DNA of 64,000 bases, taken from NCBI RefSeq assembly GCF_025602895.1, contig NW_026516205.1:434001-498000 (forward strand), in the 5' to 3' direction. This DNA is from Polychytrium aggregatum (taxonomy: Eukaryota > Chytridiomycota > Chytridiomycetes > Polychytriales). Below, piece by piece: positions 19,538 through 29,661 of this stretch (position 1 is the stretch's first letter; the number at the start of each line of letters is the position of its first letter). A program made the position numbers and the translations under genes. A model generated the notes under the pieces. That model was not told where the DNA came from, did no database searches, and worked only from the letters and a program-made list of their open reading frames with translations.

Positions 19538-22500
19538 ATGACGGAGGAGACAATTACTTTTGAAGACCTTATTGCAGGGGAGTGGAAGCAATTCTGCAGT
19601 GTGGATGGCGACCTCAATCGGCTTGCCATCTCACTCACCCCCGAACAGCAAACCCTGGTCAGAACATTTTCTGCCAATTATCGACTCCGAGGACCCGCTG
19701 CAACGGACGTTCAACACACCCAACGCCAGTGGGAGATCAAGGTTGCTTTCCTCAGAAAGCTGGAGGCTGCGGTGCCGCCTTTCAAAGGCAGCCGCGAGGC
19801 CGGCACTGTGAATGCCTTCCTTGTTTCAATGGATCAGGTTTTCTCGTATGCGGAGGACTACTATGTCGGACCAGCCCAGGTCCAGGCTGCCGCGACCCAC
19901 TTCCAAGACAAAGCTCACACATGGTGGTTCTCGCAGGACAACGCTGCCATGAGGTCCTCGTTAGACTCGTGGCAGAGCCTGCGGGACATCATAGTGGCAA
20001 CATTCATTCCTGCGGACTCAGCCACAAAGGCTGAACAGGAACTTAAAGCCTTTTGCCAAGCAAAGAAGCTTCGAAGCCTCTCCAAGTATATCGAGCGATT
20101 CCTGGAGCTCTCCGCAGCCGCAACAAAATTGACCACCTTTTCGAAGACCGGCTACTTCGTGGGCGGCCTTCACGACTCAGTGAGGCCGTATGTCCAGATG
20201 CTGCCTAACTACGAGACGGAGCTCCGCGAGGACATTCCAGCACTGATCCGAGAGACGCTTCGTCTCGGCAGCATCTGGGACAAACAAGCTGCAACGGCTT
20301 ATCAGCCCCCGCCTCCGCCGCCGCTCCCGCAAGTAGTCCCCATGGACATCGATGCTATCCATAGGGGACCAAGAGGTAGTGGCTCGTACCTCTCCTCACG
20401 AGAGAGAGAGTTCCTTATACGAAACAAAGGGTGTTTCTACTGCCGCAAAGCCAATGCTGGGCATGTAGCCGCCCGTTGCCCGGAGAAGGAGAGGAACAAG
20501 ACCCGTCAGAGAATCCCCGTGCGACAAGTCACGGCGACCTACGACCCCTACGAGCAAACGAACGCCTCCCACAGCTACCGATTGGAACCTCCCAATGCCA
20601 CCGAGCCAAGACAGTCTCATGTTGGAAGCGATGACTCCCCTCAGTACGTATTCGGACCTGCTGCTCCGGACAATCGTGACAAGCCTGGACTAACGGGTTG
20701 CCGCTCTCCAGTCAAGGTTGAACAAGTTCAAGGAGAGCAGACCCGTGGCCAGGAAGTCACGAGAAGTCCGCATGGGAGCGCAGATGCCGAGGTACATGAG
20801 GGTGATGTCTACGCTTGCCAAATAAAGACACTACCAAGTTCAATCGACCTGACGAGAGTGGTCGGGAAGCGAAGAGAGCCACCGCACGAAGGAGCAATGA
20901 ACGCCATATCAGAGAGCGCTTGCTTCCACTTCGTGGGTGCTGCTGGGGGACCAACCGGCATTCAAAAGCGCATCCGGTTCCTGCGAGACTCTGGAGCCAA
21001 GGGCAACGTTATCAAGCAAGCCCTAGCCCAGAGTCTAGGATGCAAGATGATCCCCTGCGATATACAGCTACGATTTGCGGACGATCGCACTTCTGTCTCG
21101 ACAACAGCCACGGTCATCAGCCTCCGATGTGGATCGTACACGAGGCTCATCAATTGTGTTGTCGCCGACATTAAAGATGACCTCATCCTGGGCAATCCAT
21201 TCGATGAGGAGGTCCGCGTCCTGGATCAGAGGACCCAGGAGGGCCGGACAAGGATCACTTTCGTGGATCGGCGTAACACCCGACATGTTTGGACCAGCCT
21301 GCCAGCCGTGAAGGATCAACGAGTTAGGGCGATCCACATCGAAGCGGTATCCTTCAAGCAGCTCCAGAGAGAACTCAAAGAAGATGAAGTGCAGGTTGGA
21401 GTCGTCTTGGTAAGCCAATCCGAGGTCACCCAGATTAACAGAAACCCGAACGATAAGTCGCTGGCGGAACAGAAGGAGGAATACCTGGCCAAGCTTCCGC
21501 CAGCCATCCGATCTGTCCTGGAGAGATACATGGACGTATTCGAGGACCCCAAAGGTCTGCCCCCGCCTCGGCCGGAAGATCAGCACATCGAGCTGATCGA
21601 TTCGAGGAAGCCTCCACCGTACAGACCCATCTTCCACTTGAGTCCCGAGGAGTTGACGGTGCTGAAGGCCAAGCTGGACGAGTTGCTCGAGAAGGGGCAT
21701 ATCCGCCCCTCGACATCCAACTACGGTGCTCCGGTACTCTTTGTCAAAAAGGCTGACGGCACATTACGTATGTGTGTGGACTACAGGGCATTGAACGCCA
21801 ACACGGTCAAGAACCGCACTCCGCTTCCGTTCATTGCGGAGATGCGGGACCGCTTGGCAAACAAAAGATTCTTCAGCGGACTCGATGTTCGCGACGGGTT
21901 CAACACGGTCCGCATGGATGAAGGCAGCATTGCGAAGACGGCCTTTCGGACAAGATATGGAACATTTGAATACCTAGTAATGCCGATGGGGCTTACCAAC
22001 TCCCCGGCCTGCTTCATGACGATGATGAACCGCATATTTCACGAGTTCTACGACAAGTTTATGGTCGCCTATGTCGACGATGTCCTTGTCTACTCGGACA
22101 CTTTAGAAGAGCATGCAGCCCACCTGGAACGAGTTCTCAAGAAGTTTAAGGAGAACGGCCTCTATGCCAAGTTGATGAAGTGCAGCTTCGCTCAGGAATC
22201 GGTCCCGTTCTGTGGACATGAGGTGTCCAGACATGGGCTGAGTATCACGAAGGACAAGGCCAACGCTGTCCTGGACTTTGGCCAGCTGTCCTCGATCACG
22301 GATGTGCAAGCCTTCCTGGGACTCACCAACTGGGTGAAGGATTTCATCCCCGGATACGCCGAGATATGTCTGCCATTGACAGGGCTACTTCCGAAGAACA
22401 CCGGATGGATATGGACCGAACAGGAACAGACCGCGGTAAGGGTGCTTCAGCACCACATATCGTCATACCCGGTCCTGAGATTCTACGACACCCAACTGCC

Positions 22501-24445
22501 GGTCGAGGTCCACTCTGACGCCTCCCGCTATGCGGGGGGTGGGGTGATCTTGCAACGATTCGACGATGGGCTTCACCCCATCCTGTATTGGTCCAGGAAG
22601 TGGACGAACACTGAACGCAACTACTCGACGTACGAGCATGAACTGCTGGCATTGCATGATTTAGTCAAACATGGTCGGCCATATCTGATGGGTTGCCAGT
22701 TCCATGTGGTTACGGACCATAAGGCACTCATCTGGCTCAACACCCAAGCCAATATCAATCGACGCCAGGCCCGGTGGATCCTGGATTTTCAAGATTATGA
22801 CTTCACTATTGAACATGCCCCCGGATCTCGAAACACAATCGCAGATGTACTCAGTCGAGCGCCATGCCACAGGCCCCTCTGCTCCAAGTGTAGGGGGAAG
22901 ATTGACTCGGACACAGCTGCAGTCGATGTGAGGCCGGTCACGACCAGTCTCTCTGCCTCTTCCCTCCGTGACGAAGTAGGAGACGCTCTGGGGAACGATG
23001 AATTGGCAATGACACTGCAGAAGTATCTCGATGGTCAGGATGTAGATGGCCGCTCCAAGGACGCACCACTGGAGCGTCTTACAAGAGTGGATGGCCTGAT
23101 CTTTTACGACCACGATCGACTCTACGTCCCGAAGGTGGAGTCGATACGAACACGGATCCTTCAAGAGCACCACGACGTCATCACTGTGGGCCATGTTGGA
23201 CAGCTACGGACGCTCGAAAAGATTTCGCGCCAGTTCTGGTGGCCCACGTTGCGAGCGGATGTGACCCGCTATGTTGCAGCATGCGAGGTGTGCCAGAAGT
23301 CCAAACCCCGCAACCACCTCCTCGACGGCCTGCTGCATCCGTTGCCCATCCCTGAGGAACGATTCAGCTCGGTGTCCATGGACTTTGCCTTTATGCCACT
23401 GTCGAAGAAAGGCAACGACAAGTGTCTGATCCTGGTGGATCGACTCACCAAGCTGGCACGGTTCGTTCCGTGCACAACCAAGTCCACGGCCGAGGACGTG
23501 GCATTGTTGTTTATTCAATACTGGGTCGTCTCCTTCGGACTCCCGACGGAGCTAATCTCGGACCGAGACTCCCTTTTCACATCGAACTTTTGGATAAAAG
23601 TCCTGACCACGCTTAAGATTTCCCAGAAGCTTACGACGGCCCGGCACCAACAGGCCAATGGCCAAGCTGAAGCAACGGTCAAGGACCTCAAGCAAAGACT
23701 GGTCCCATTCGCCAACTACAAGGGCGATAATTGGGACGAGGTGGTGCACCTGCTGGAGTTTGGACACAACGACTCGGTGCACACCTCCACCGGATTCTCC
23801 CCATTCTATTTGGCATTCGGGGTACACCCAAGGACGATGCCCGGCAACGAGCATGCCACCGATGATCGAGTGGCAACCTGGAGTCTCCTGGAGGACCTCG
23901 AAGCCATACGAAGGATTGCAACACAACAACTCCAGGAGGCTCAGGATCATCAAACCCGGAGCGGGAACGAGAGAAGACAGGCGGGGGAGGAGCTCAAGGT
24001 TGGAGACATGGTCCTCCTTGAGCGCGAAGGTATCAACTGGGAGGCCCACAAGTTCAGGCCAGACCAAATCATCCCGCGTCGGCTGGGTCCGTTCAAGATT
24101 ACGGAGATCGAAGGACTCAACCACACCCTGGAGCTACCCCCTACACTAAGCCACATACACCCGACATTCCACCGCAAACTCCTGCGGAAGTTTATTGAGA
24201 TGCCGGACGACTTCGCTTCAAGAGCGACTTACACAAGACCACCTGCAATCTCGGACGTCGAACCAATATTCAAGGTGGAGAAGTTGGTCAACGACAGAAA
24301 ATACCGCAGGAAGCAACAGTACCTGGTACTGTGGGAAGGATATCCCCTTGAAGATGCCACTTGGGAATACGAAGACAACATCGCGGATGATGTGATAGGA
24401 GATTACTGGAGAGAGAAGGATGTGGGTGTAGGGAGTAGTATGTAG
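19538..24445 (+). CDS. Family A Gag-Pol polyprotein, single ORF
   Basis: About 1635 residues from ATG 19538; the frame is open upstream to 19448 but without a better ATG. Order: capsid-like Gag; a zinc knuckle with unusual spacing CX2CX6HX4C (20432-20479); aspartic protease DSGA (from 20987); RT with YVDD (22070-22081); RNase H (VHSDAS, TDHKAL); integrase with an H-H-C-C finger (about 23168-23300) and DDE residues in MDFAFM, SDRDSLF and QAEATV; and a C-terminal chromodomain (YLVLWEGYPLEDATWEYEDNI, about 24315-24390) that would steer integration to modified chromatin. Gag and Pol are in one frame with no frameshift or stop, unlike families B to E. The Gag:Pol ratio must be set another way. It appears intact. 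Confidence 0.96.
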   Translation: MTEETITFEDLIAGEWKQFCSVDGDLNRLAISLTPEQQTLVRTFSANYRLRGPAATDVQHTQRQWEIKVAFLRKLEAAVPPFKGSREAGTVNAFLVSMDQVFSYAEDYYVGPAQVQAAATHFQDKAHTWWFSQDNAAMRSSLDSWQSLRDIIVATFIPADSATKAEQELKAFCQAKKLRSLSKYIERFLELSAAATKLTTFSKTGYFVGGLHDSVRPYVQMLPNYETELREDIPALIRETLRLGSIWDKQAATAYQPPPPPPLPQVVPMDIDAIHRGPRGSGSYLSSREREFLIRNKGCFYCRKANAGHVAARCPEKERNKTRQRIPVRQVTATYDPYEQTNASHSYRLEPPNATEPRQSHVGSDDSPQYVFGPAAPDNRDKPGLTGCRSPVKVEQVQGEQTRGQEVTRSPHGSADAEVHEGDVYACQIKTLPSSIDLTRVVGKRREPPHEGAMNAISESACFHFVGAAGGPTGIQKRIRFLRDSGAKGNVIKQALAQSLGCKMIPCDIQLRFADDRTSVSTTATVISLRCGSYTRLINCVVADIKDDLILGNPFDEEVRVLDQRTQEGRTRITFVDRRNTRHVWTSLPAVKDQRVRAIHIEAVSFKQLQRELKEDEVQVGVVLVSQSEVTQINRNPNDKSLAEQKEEYLAKLPPAIRSVLERYMDVFEDPKGLPPPRPEDQHIELIDSRKPPPYRPIFHLSPEELTVLKAKLDELLEKGHIRPSTSNYGAPVLFVKKADGTLRMCVDYRALNANTVKNRTPLPFIAEMRDRLANKRFFSGLDVRDGFNTVRMDEGSIAKTAFRTRYGTFEYLVMPMGLTNSPACFMTMMNRIFHEFYDKFMVAYVDDVLVYSDTLEEHAAHLERVLKKFKENGLYAKLMKCSFAQESVPFCGHEVSRHGLSITKDKANAVLDFGQLSSITDVQAFLGLTNWVKDFIPGYAEICLPLTGLLPKNTGWIWTEQEQTAVRVLQHHISSYPVLRFYDTQLPVEVHSDASRYAGGGVILQRFDDGLHPILYWSRKWTNTERNYSTYEHELLALHDLVKHGRPYLMGCQFHVVTDHKALIWLNTQANINRRQARWILDFQDYDFTIEHAPGSRNTIADVLSRAPCHRPLCSKCRGKIDSDTAAVDVRPVTTSLSASSLRDEVGDALGNDELAMTLQKYLDGQDVDGRSKDAPLERLTRVDGLIFYDHDRLYVPKVESIRTRILQEHHDVITVGHVGQLRTLEKISRQFWWPTLRADVTRYVAACEVCQKSKPRNHLLDGLLHPLPIPEERFSSVSMDFAFMPLSKKGNDKCLILVDRLTKLARFVPCTTKSTAEDVALLFIQYWVVSFGLPTELISDRDSLFTSNFWIKVLTTLKISQKLTTARHQQANGQAEATVKDLKQRLVPFANYKGDNWDEVVHLLEFGHNDSVHTSTGFSPFYLAFGVHPRTMPGNEHATDDRVATWSLLEDLEAIRRIATQQLQEAQDHQTRSGNERRQAGEELKVGDMVLLEREGINWEAHKFRPDQIIPRRLGPFKITEIEGLNHTLELPPTLSHIHPTFHRKLLRKFIEMPDDFASRATYTRPPAISDVEPIFKVEKLVNDRKYRRKQQYLVLWEGYPLEDATWEYEDNIADDVIGDYWREKDVGVGSSM

Positions 24446-24475
24446 TTAGAAATTTGATTTCAAATTTAGGGGGGG

Positions 24476-24776
24476 TGTGACACGATTGAGGATAATCGAG
24501 GTATAGCCGTGAGCGAGAGCTTTCTTACGATACCGATTTCATCCAGAACGGATGAGAACTGACTGCTGTAGCACCGTGGGAAAGATTGTAGTGTATCGAG
24601 GGAGTAGTCCTGGGTTACTGTGTGTGTGTGTGTAGCTGGGGAACGGATAAGGAAATGGGGCACGCTCCTGTATGACTCTGGGCGCGTCAACGCGTCAGGC
24701 TGCTGAACATATAAGGCCGCCCCCTCGCCCTGCTCTGCTGGAGATCATCTGGAAAAATATAGTGGCCTTGGCTACA
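24476..24776 (+). repeat. Family A 3' LTR
   Basis: Matches 19030-19330 except for three substitutions. Preceded by AATTTAGGGGGGG, the polypurine tract. Confidence 0.95.
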
Positions 24777-24781
24777 GGCCA

Positions 24782-25814
24782 GCGCTTCCCCGTCCTCGCC
24801 TTTTGGGGACTAATGACCCGCACTGCGGACAACATTCAAGCCTTCAACCAACGGGTGTCCCTCGGCGACGCCAACACGGTCGGGGCCCGAGTCTGTGATG
24901 GCCGTAGCCACAAGACGCGGCGCCAGCCACTGACAAGCGCCAAGAGAGCACAAGAAATGAAGCAGCTGATCCAGCAGCTTGACCTCTCCAGCCCTGAAGG
25001 AGTCAACAAGCTCAAGGCCATCGCCACTGAGGCGGTAGAGGCACTCGTGTGCTACACCAATCACGCGTCTGAGGAGAAACGCGCTCCCCCACCGGACACC
25101 TTTGCTGCCGCCGCCGCGCGTGGTGCCCGCAAGGTTACACACGCCAGCGCCAGGACCGTCACCGCCAACCGGCTCGAGGCCCTGGAGAAGGTCACCCTGG
25201 AAAACGATACTGAGAAGAGAATCAGTGCCATTGGAGCGGTGCTCAGAGGCCGAAACCCAGACGACGGCAAATGGATCGTTCCCAAGGTCGCCACCCCCTT
25301 CAGAATGATCCGAGCCAAGGCCGCAATCGAAGAAGGCCCCATGAAGACCAAGATCGACAGTGCCACATGGGTCTACGTCAGGGGAATCCCGAGAGGAAGC
25401 TACAAGGCTGTCAGACAGGCGTTCAAGCTGGCAGGCTTCCCGACGAACCAAATCCTGAACATTAGCTTCGTCGACCGACACACAAGCGAATTCATCCTCA
25501 GGGACGCCAGTTACAAAGAACAGTTCCTCAAGCTCATCAAAAGCCGGAAGTTCACAGAGATCCCAGGCGTGGATGTCAAGAACTTCACCGAAGAGGAAAG
25601 AAACACCAAGAAGATGCAAATCAAGAATTACATTGAACGCGCAGCCAAGATATGTGCCGAGTCCAGGGATCTTCTCACGGCCACAGTCTACCAGCGCAAG
25701 CTCGACGACCCCGACATTGCCGAGCAAATCACCTCCAGGGCCCGTGAGATCGCCCAAGGAAGAACAGGCCGCCCCGCGATGGGCGGACGCACAGAACCCC
25801 AATCCCATCAATGA
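24782..25814 (+). CDS. LINE ORF1, 3' part
   Basis: This continues the ORF1 frame after the right GGCCA duplication. It contains helical, Lys/Glu-rich segments (KRAQEMKQLIQQLD) and a basic region near the end (KKMQIKNYIERAAK) but no zinc knuckle that I can see. TGA 25812-25814 overlaps the ORF2 start in ATGA, so ORF2 is probably translated by termination-reinitiation. ORF1 whole would be about 520 residues. Confidence 0.8.
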
Positions 25815-28800
25815 ATCAGGTACCCAACGTACCGACAATCAGGTTCGCGACTCTCAACGTGAACGGCCTTGAAACCTCATACCACGAAATCATTGAAGTA
25901 CTCGACAAACAGAAACTGGAATTCATCACAGTTCAAGAAACATGGCTGAAACCTCATAGCTCAATTGGACCACTCAAGAACCTCATAGTCTTCGAGACAC
26001 GCGAGCCGGACCCAAACGGCCGCAGCCGAGGTACCGGTGGGATCGCCCTGATCCGGAACCCACGAAGAACCAACATGGAGGACTTTAGCAACTTCTATGT
26101 AGGCCCGCACCACACCAGTATCTGGTTCAAGTTCAGAGGAATCACCTTCGGTTCATTCTACCTCAAACCACTACTCCGTGAGAAAGTCAAGGAGGGCCTG
26201 TCCATCATCAAGAGACAGACTACCCAGCAAGGCACCCCGATCCCATCTGTGATCATGGGTGACTTCAACACCAGACTCGGCCAAATGGCCAGGGACTCTC
26301 GTTTCAACGACCGAAGACCAACCCTCCTCTCGGCCGCCACCGAGGGACTACTCACCTTCATCGATTCGTCCAACCCTCGCGGGGACCACTGGACACACTA
26401 CTGCGATGTGGAAGGGACGTCAGTAATCGACTTATTCTTCGCATCGATTGCCCTCCGACGGAAGCAAAAGACCGTCAAAGTACAAACAAACACCACCTGC
26501 AACTCGGACCACCGACTAGTAACGATGGAGCTCGAGTGGGACGCCGAAAGGCAACCCCGACAGCCCACGATACATGTCTGGCGCACCAAGCAATTGGAAT
26601 TCCCACGGGTCCACGAAGAGTACCTCGAGGCCTTCGAGCAAGTACACCCGGTAGTAATCGAGCAGCTCACCCAACTCGAACAACGATTCCCACGGCGGGA
26701 AGGACTACTCGGACCACCCGACGCCGAGACCCTCATAGAAAACGGATGGTCGATCATCAAAGGCCACATCAACTCGATTGCCAACATCGTCATCGGGAAG
26801 CGCAAGAAGTACGGAGCCGTCCCCCCGAATGGCTTCTGGACCCCAGAGATGACCGAGATCAAGAGGCGCCGGAACGCAGCGTACCTACTCGCTTCCAGAG
26901 CGCCCCACGGCTCGAGACTACAAGTCGAAAGCGCGGCAGAGTACAATCTCCAGAACATTACCCTCCGCAAACTTGTCAAACGTCGCAAGCGAGAATTCTA
27001 CAACAACTGGGCCGAATCACTTCCGACCAAGCCTGACACCGAGCTCATGAAGGAAATCAGCAAGCGTGAGAAGATCAAGAGTGGTTACTTCAACCGCTCA
27101 GTACTCCCGAACGACGCAGAAAGCTTGGAAACCTACAGAACTCACTTCGGAAACATTTCAAGCCGACATGGGGTCCAAGAAGACCGAGTAGTCGCGCCCA
27201 GGCAACATGTCGCATTCAGTCGAGTGGGCGTGGGAGACATCACCCCCGCACAAGTACAAGAGGCCATCAAGTACACAGGAAAGCGCAAGGCCCCAGGGTC
27301 AGACGGAATCAGTGCCGAACTACTCCACCCAGTCAAGGAATGGGTTTCAGCATGGCTGAGCCGTTTCTTCAACTGGTGCATATGGACCGGCATCATTCCC
27401 AAGGAATGGAACATCGCTGTCAACCATCCAATCTGGAAACAGAAAGGAGAGGAAGGAGACATCAAGATGTACCGCCCCATCTCACTACTACAAGTAACGA
27501 GGAAGATATTCGAAAGGATCGTTCACAGCCGCCTCCTGGAAGAAATGGGCCCCATCGACATTGCCCAGGGAGGCTTCCGACACAACCGTGGAACCCTCGA
27601 CCAAGTATTCACACTCGACGTCCTCGTCAAGAAACTCAACAACGAAGGCCACACCCCCTGGGTAGTCTTCATGGACATCAAAGCAGCCTACGACTCTGTC
27701 GACCGTGAGATTCTCTGGCCAAAGCTAGAGCTACGGGGAGTACACATGTCCACCGTCAGAATACTCAGAACACTATTCGACAACGTCAAAACCACGGTAC
27801 TCATCAGCGGAGCCCGTTCCCACACTTACTGGCTCGAAATCGGACTACTACAGGGCTCGGTCATCTCACCAACCCTGTACAGCCTTTTCGTCGACGACCT
27901 CCCCCAGAGGCTCCGGAGAATCGACTCACCAAAGATTGGCGACCTGACCATCAACAATGTCATGTACGCCGACGACATGGCACTGGTCGCGACCAATCAC
28001 GACGACGCACAACGACTACTCGACATCTGTGAGGCACATGCGGCGGAGCACAAGTACTCCTTCGCCCCGACCAAGTGTGAAGTACTCACAGCGACACCAA
28101 ACCCCGAACCACTGACTCTCGGAGGAACCGAGCTCGGCTTCGTCCGAAGTACTTTCAAGTACCTCGGAGTACAGTTCGGGGCCAAGGGAATTGACGACGA
28201 AGCACATGTCACACACCTGAAACACCGCGCCACATTCCAAACGAAGAAATTCAGGATGTACGGCATCTTCAGCAAACAAGTACACCCCGGTGTCATCAAC
28301 AAAATCTTCAAAACCTTTATCAGACCACGCCTAGAATACGGGCTGGCAATCATGAGACCCAGTGCAAGGGTAATGACTAGTCTACGTACATGTATGCTGG
28401 ACAACCTCCGGGCAGCCTTCAACGTGCGAAAAACCACCTCAGGACACGCCCTCATGACGGTCACGGGGGTCTACTCCATGGCCGTGAGACGAGAAGTACT
28501 CATGATCAAGTGTTACGGCCGCTGGTTCGAAAGGATCAACGACCCTGGGTTCCTGGGCTCCCGAGTACTCAAGTACCTCCTGGAGCTCCCGGACAGGGAC
28601 CGCAACAAGTCGATTCTCACACCAGTCCTGAGCAACGACTGGTGGAAAAAGGTGTCAGCACTGAAGATCCGCTTCCCGACTCGATCACGTGTTCAGCTGT
28701 TCGAGAAAGCACTACCCGGAAGTACCCCACTGAAACGAAGAATGATCACCAAATTCTTCGAGGACGGACGAGACCCCGAAAAAATCATGTCAGTAGCAGG

Positions 28801-29290
28801 GACGTACCGCTGGAAGGGTGACCCCATACTCAGCGGTCGCAAACCGGTAGCCTCCGTGGGACAGGTACGACGGATATTCCTGTGGAGACTCGGAGTATTC
28901 CCCCCCAAGCCAGACAGAATCTGCAAAAAATGTGAAAGAGAGGGCCACCCAGATGTCAAAGTCAACCGCCGACACGTGGCAGAATGCATAGACGCCGAAG
29001 GACGACTGTGGGAATTTCTTAGAACTCCGCCACCACCAGAAGGATTATCGTATATTGACCAAGCCATCGATGCCCTCCCCAAGCTCAAGCGACTACCCCA
29101 GAAGCCGTTCACGACCGACGAAACAAGACTAGAAGCATGGCGGACCGAGTACCAAAAAGTACTCGACCAGTCCCCACCACTGTGGAGAGCAGTGCTGGAA
29201 ACCCTAGGTGCAGTCACCAACCAATGTCTGGGTTGGACTGACGACATAACAGCCCCCGCGAGAGTCGCAAGGGACCATGTGGACAACTGA
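25811..29290 (+). CDS. LINE ORF2: APE endonuclease and reverse transcriptase
   Basis: A 1159-residue protein for target-primed reverse transcription. The N-terminal AP-endonuclease shows TLNVNGL, VQETWL, VIMGDFNTR and NSDHRLV, with the catalytic Asp/Asn/His all present (about 25840-26520). The RT follows (about 27270-28200): KAPGSDGI, YRPISLL, QGGFRHNRGTLDQ, MDIKAAYDSVDR, LLQGSVISPTLYS and the active site YADDMALV (27964-27987). The C-terminus has WRLGVFPPKPDRICKKC...H...C (about 28900-28995), the Cys/His cluster common in LINEs. No RNase H is evident. The endonuclease is the natural candidate for the tRNA-Ala site choice. Neighbour ORF1 overlaps by 4 nt. Confidence 0.95.
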   Translation: MNQVPNVPTIRFATLNVNGLETSYHEIIEVLDKQKLEFITVQETWLKPHSSIGPLKNLIVFETREPDPNGRSRGTGGIALIRNPRRTNMEDFSNFYVGPHHTSIWFKFRGITFGSFYLKPLLREKVKEGLSIIKRQTTQQGTPIPSVIMGDFNTRLGQMARDSRFNDRRPTLLSAATEGLLTFIDSSNPRGDHWTHYCDVEGTSVIDLFFASIALRRKQKTVKVQTNTTCNSDHRLVTMELEWDAERQPRQPTIHVWRTKQLEFPRVHEEYLEAFEQVHPVVIEQLTQLEQRFPRREGLLGPPDAETLIENGWSIIKGHINSIANIVIGKRKKYGAVPPNGFWTPEMTEIKRRRNAAYLLASRAPHGSRLQVESAAEYNLQNITLRKLVKRRKREFYNNWAESLPTKPDTELMKEISKREKIKSGYFNRSVLPNDAESLETYRTHFGNISSRHGVQEDRVVAPRQHVAFSRVGVGDITPAQVQEAIKYTGKRKAPGSDGISAELLHPVKEWVSAWLSRFFNWCIWTGIIPKEWNIAVNHPIWKQKGEEGDIKMYRPISLLQVTRKIFERIVHSRLLEEMGPIDIAQGGFRHNRGTLDQVFTLDVLVKKLNNEGHTPWVVFMDIKAAYDSVDREILWPKLELRGVHMSTVRILRTLFDNVKTTVLISGARSHTYWLEIGLLQGSVISPTLYSLFVDDLPQRLRRIDSPKIGDLTINNVMYADDMALVATNHDDAQRLLDICEAHAAEHKYSFAPTKCEVLTATPNPEPLTLGGTELGFVRSTFKYLGVQFGAKGIDDEAHVTHLKHRATFQTKKFRMYGIFSKQVHPGVINKIFKTFIRPRLEYGLAIMRPSARVMTSLRTCMLDNLRAAFNVRKTTSGHALMTVTGVYSMAVRREVLMIKCYGRWFERINDPGFLGSRVLKYLLELPDRDRNKSILTPVLSNDWWKKVSALKIRFPTRSRVQLFEKALPGSTPLKRRMITKFFEDGRDPEKIMSVAGTYRWKGDPILSGRKPVASVGQVRRIFLWRLGVFPPKPDRICKKCEREGHPDVKVNRRHVAECIDAEGRLWEFLRTPPPPEGLSYIDQAIDALPKLKRLPQKPFTTDETRLEAWRTEYQKVLDQSPPLWRAVLETLGAVTNQCLGWTDDITAPARVARDHVDN

Positions 29291-29544
29291 TCCCACGGCC
29301 ACACGGAGAAAAATAGTGTGGGATAGGGGCATGCTCTGACAACCTCGTGCTAAAGGGCGATGAGTACTCGCAAATCTTGACATCGCTTGACCTCTCCCTG
29401 CCGCTTGAACCCTCACGGGTGATGAGGGGAAGGAACACCCACTACTATCCCAGCTGGGCGCATGGCCAGCAACCAGTGCCAGAGCCCGAACGGGACGCTA
29501 AGGCAAAAGTCTGTCTAATAAACGGCCCATCTGATGAAAAAAAA

Positions 29545-29559
29545 TGAGCTGATTCCCCC
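29545..29559 (+). repeat. LINE target-site duplication, right copy
   Basis: TGAGCTGATTCCCCC directly follows the LINE A tail and is followed at once by a second LINE 5' end (29560). It is an orphan fragment of a tRNA-Ala 5' end; the rest of the tRNA is absent here. Confidence 0.85.
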
Positions 29560-29661
29560 AGGTTTGCCCCGATCTCGTTATCGAGTGTTCCGCGGACGCA
29601 CCTTTTGAATTACTGCCCTCCCATTGCCTCCCAACAAAACCAACCCGATATAAACCATGCC
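29560..29661 (+). mobile_element. 5' fragment of a second LINE copy at the same tRNA-derived site
   Basis: These 102 bp match the LINE 5' end at 18406-18507 with about four substitutions, up to the ORF1 ATG (AACCATGCC). The match then stops at the LTR of family C. The preceding 15 bp are the tRNA-Ala 5' fragment. This is the remnant of an older insertion into which C landed. Confidence 0.8.

Larger units (their letters stand above)
19030..24776 (+). mobile_element. Ty3/gypsy chromovirus, family A, complete, inserted in LINE ORF1
   Basis: LTRs 19030-19330 and 24476-24776 (301 bp each) begin TGTGACACG and end GGCTACA. They differ at three positions by eye (about 1%), so insertion is recent. 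GGCCA flanks both sides (19025-19029 and 24777-24781). The primer binding site is directly after the left LTR and a G-rich polypurine tract ends at 24475. One ORF fills the interior. Confidence 0.96.
18406..29544 (+). mobile_element. APE-type LINE (non-LTR retrotransposon) inserted at the 5' end of tRNA-Ala
   Basis: The element runs 5' to 3' away from the tRNA gene. Its 5' UTR starts at 18406 and it has ORF1, ORF2, a 250-nt 3' UTR with AATAAA-like signal near 29518 and an A8 tail ending at 29544. The 15-bp duplication TGAGCTAATTCCCCC (18391-18405) recurs as 29545-29559 with one mismatch. The element is interrupted by a complete gypsy element (19030-24776). Without it and the duplicated 5 bp the LINE is about 5.39 kb, and both ORFs are open, so it looks full length. 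Confidence 0.9.

Noticed and set aside
24810-25838. 342-codon minus-strand open frame
   Set aside because: It lies antisense to LINE ORF1 and has no recognisable motif.
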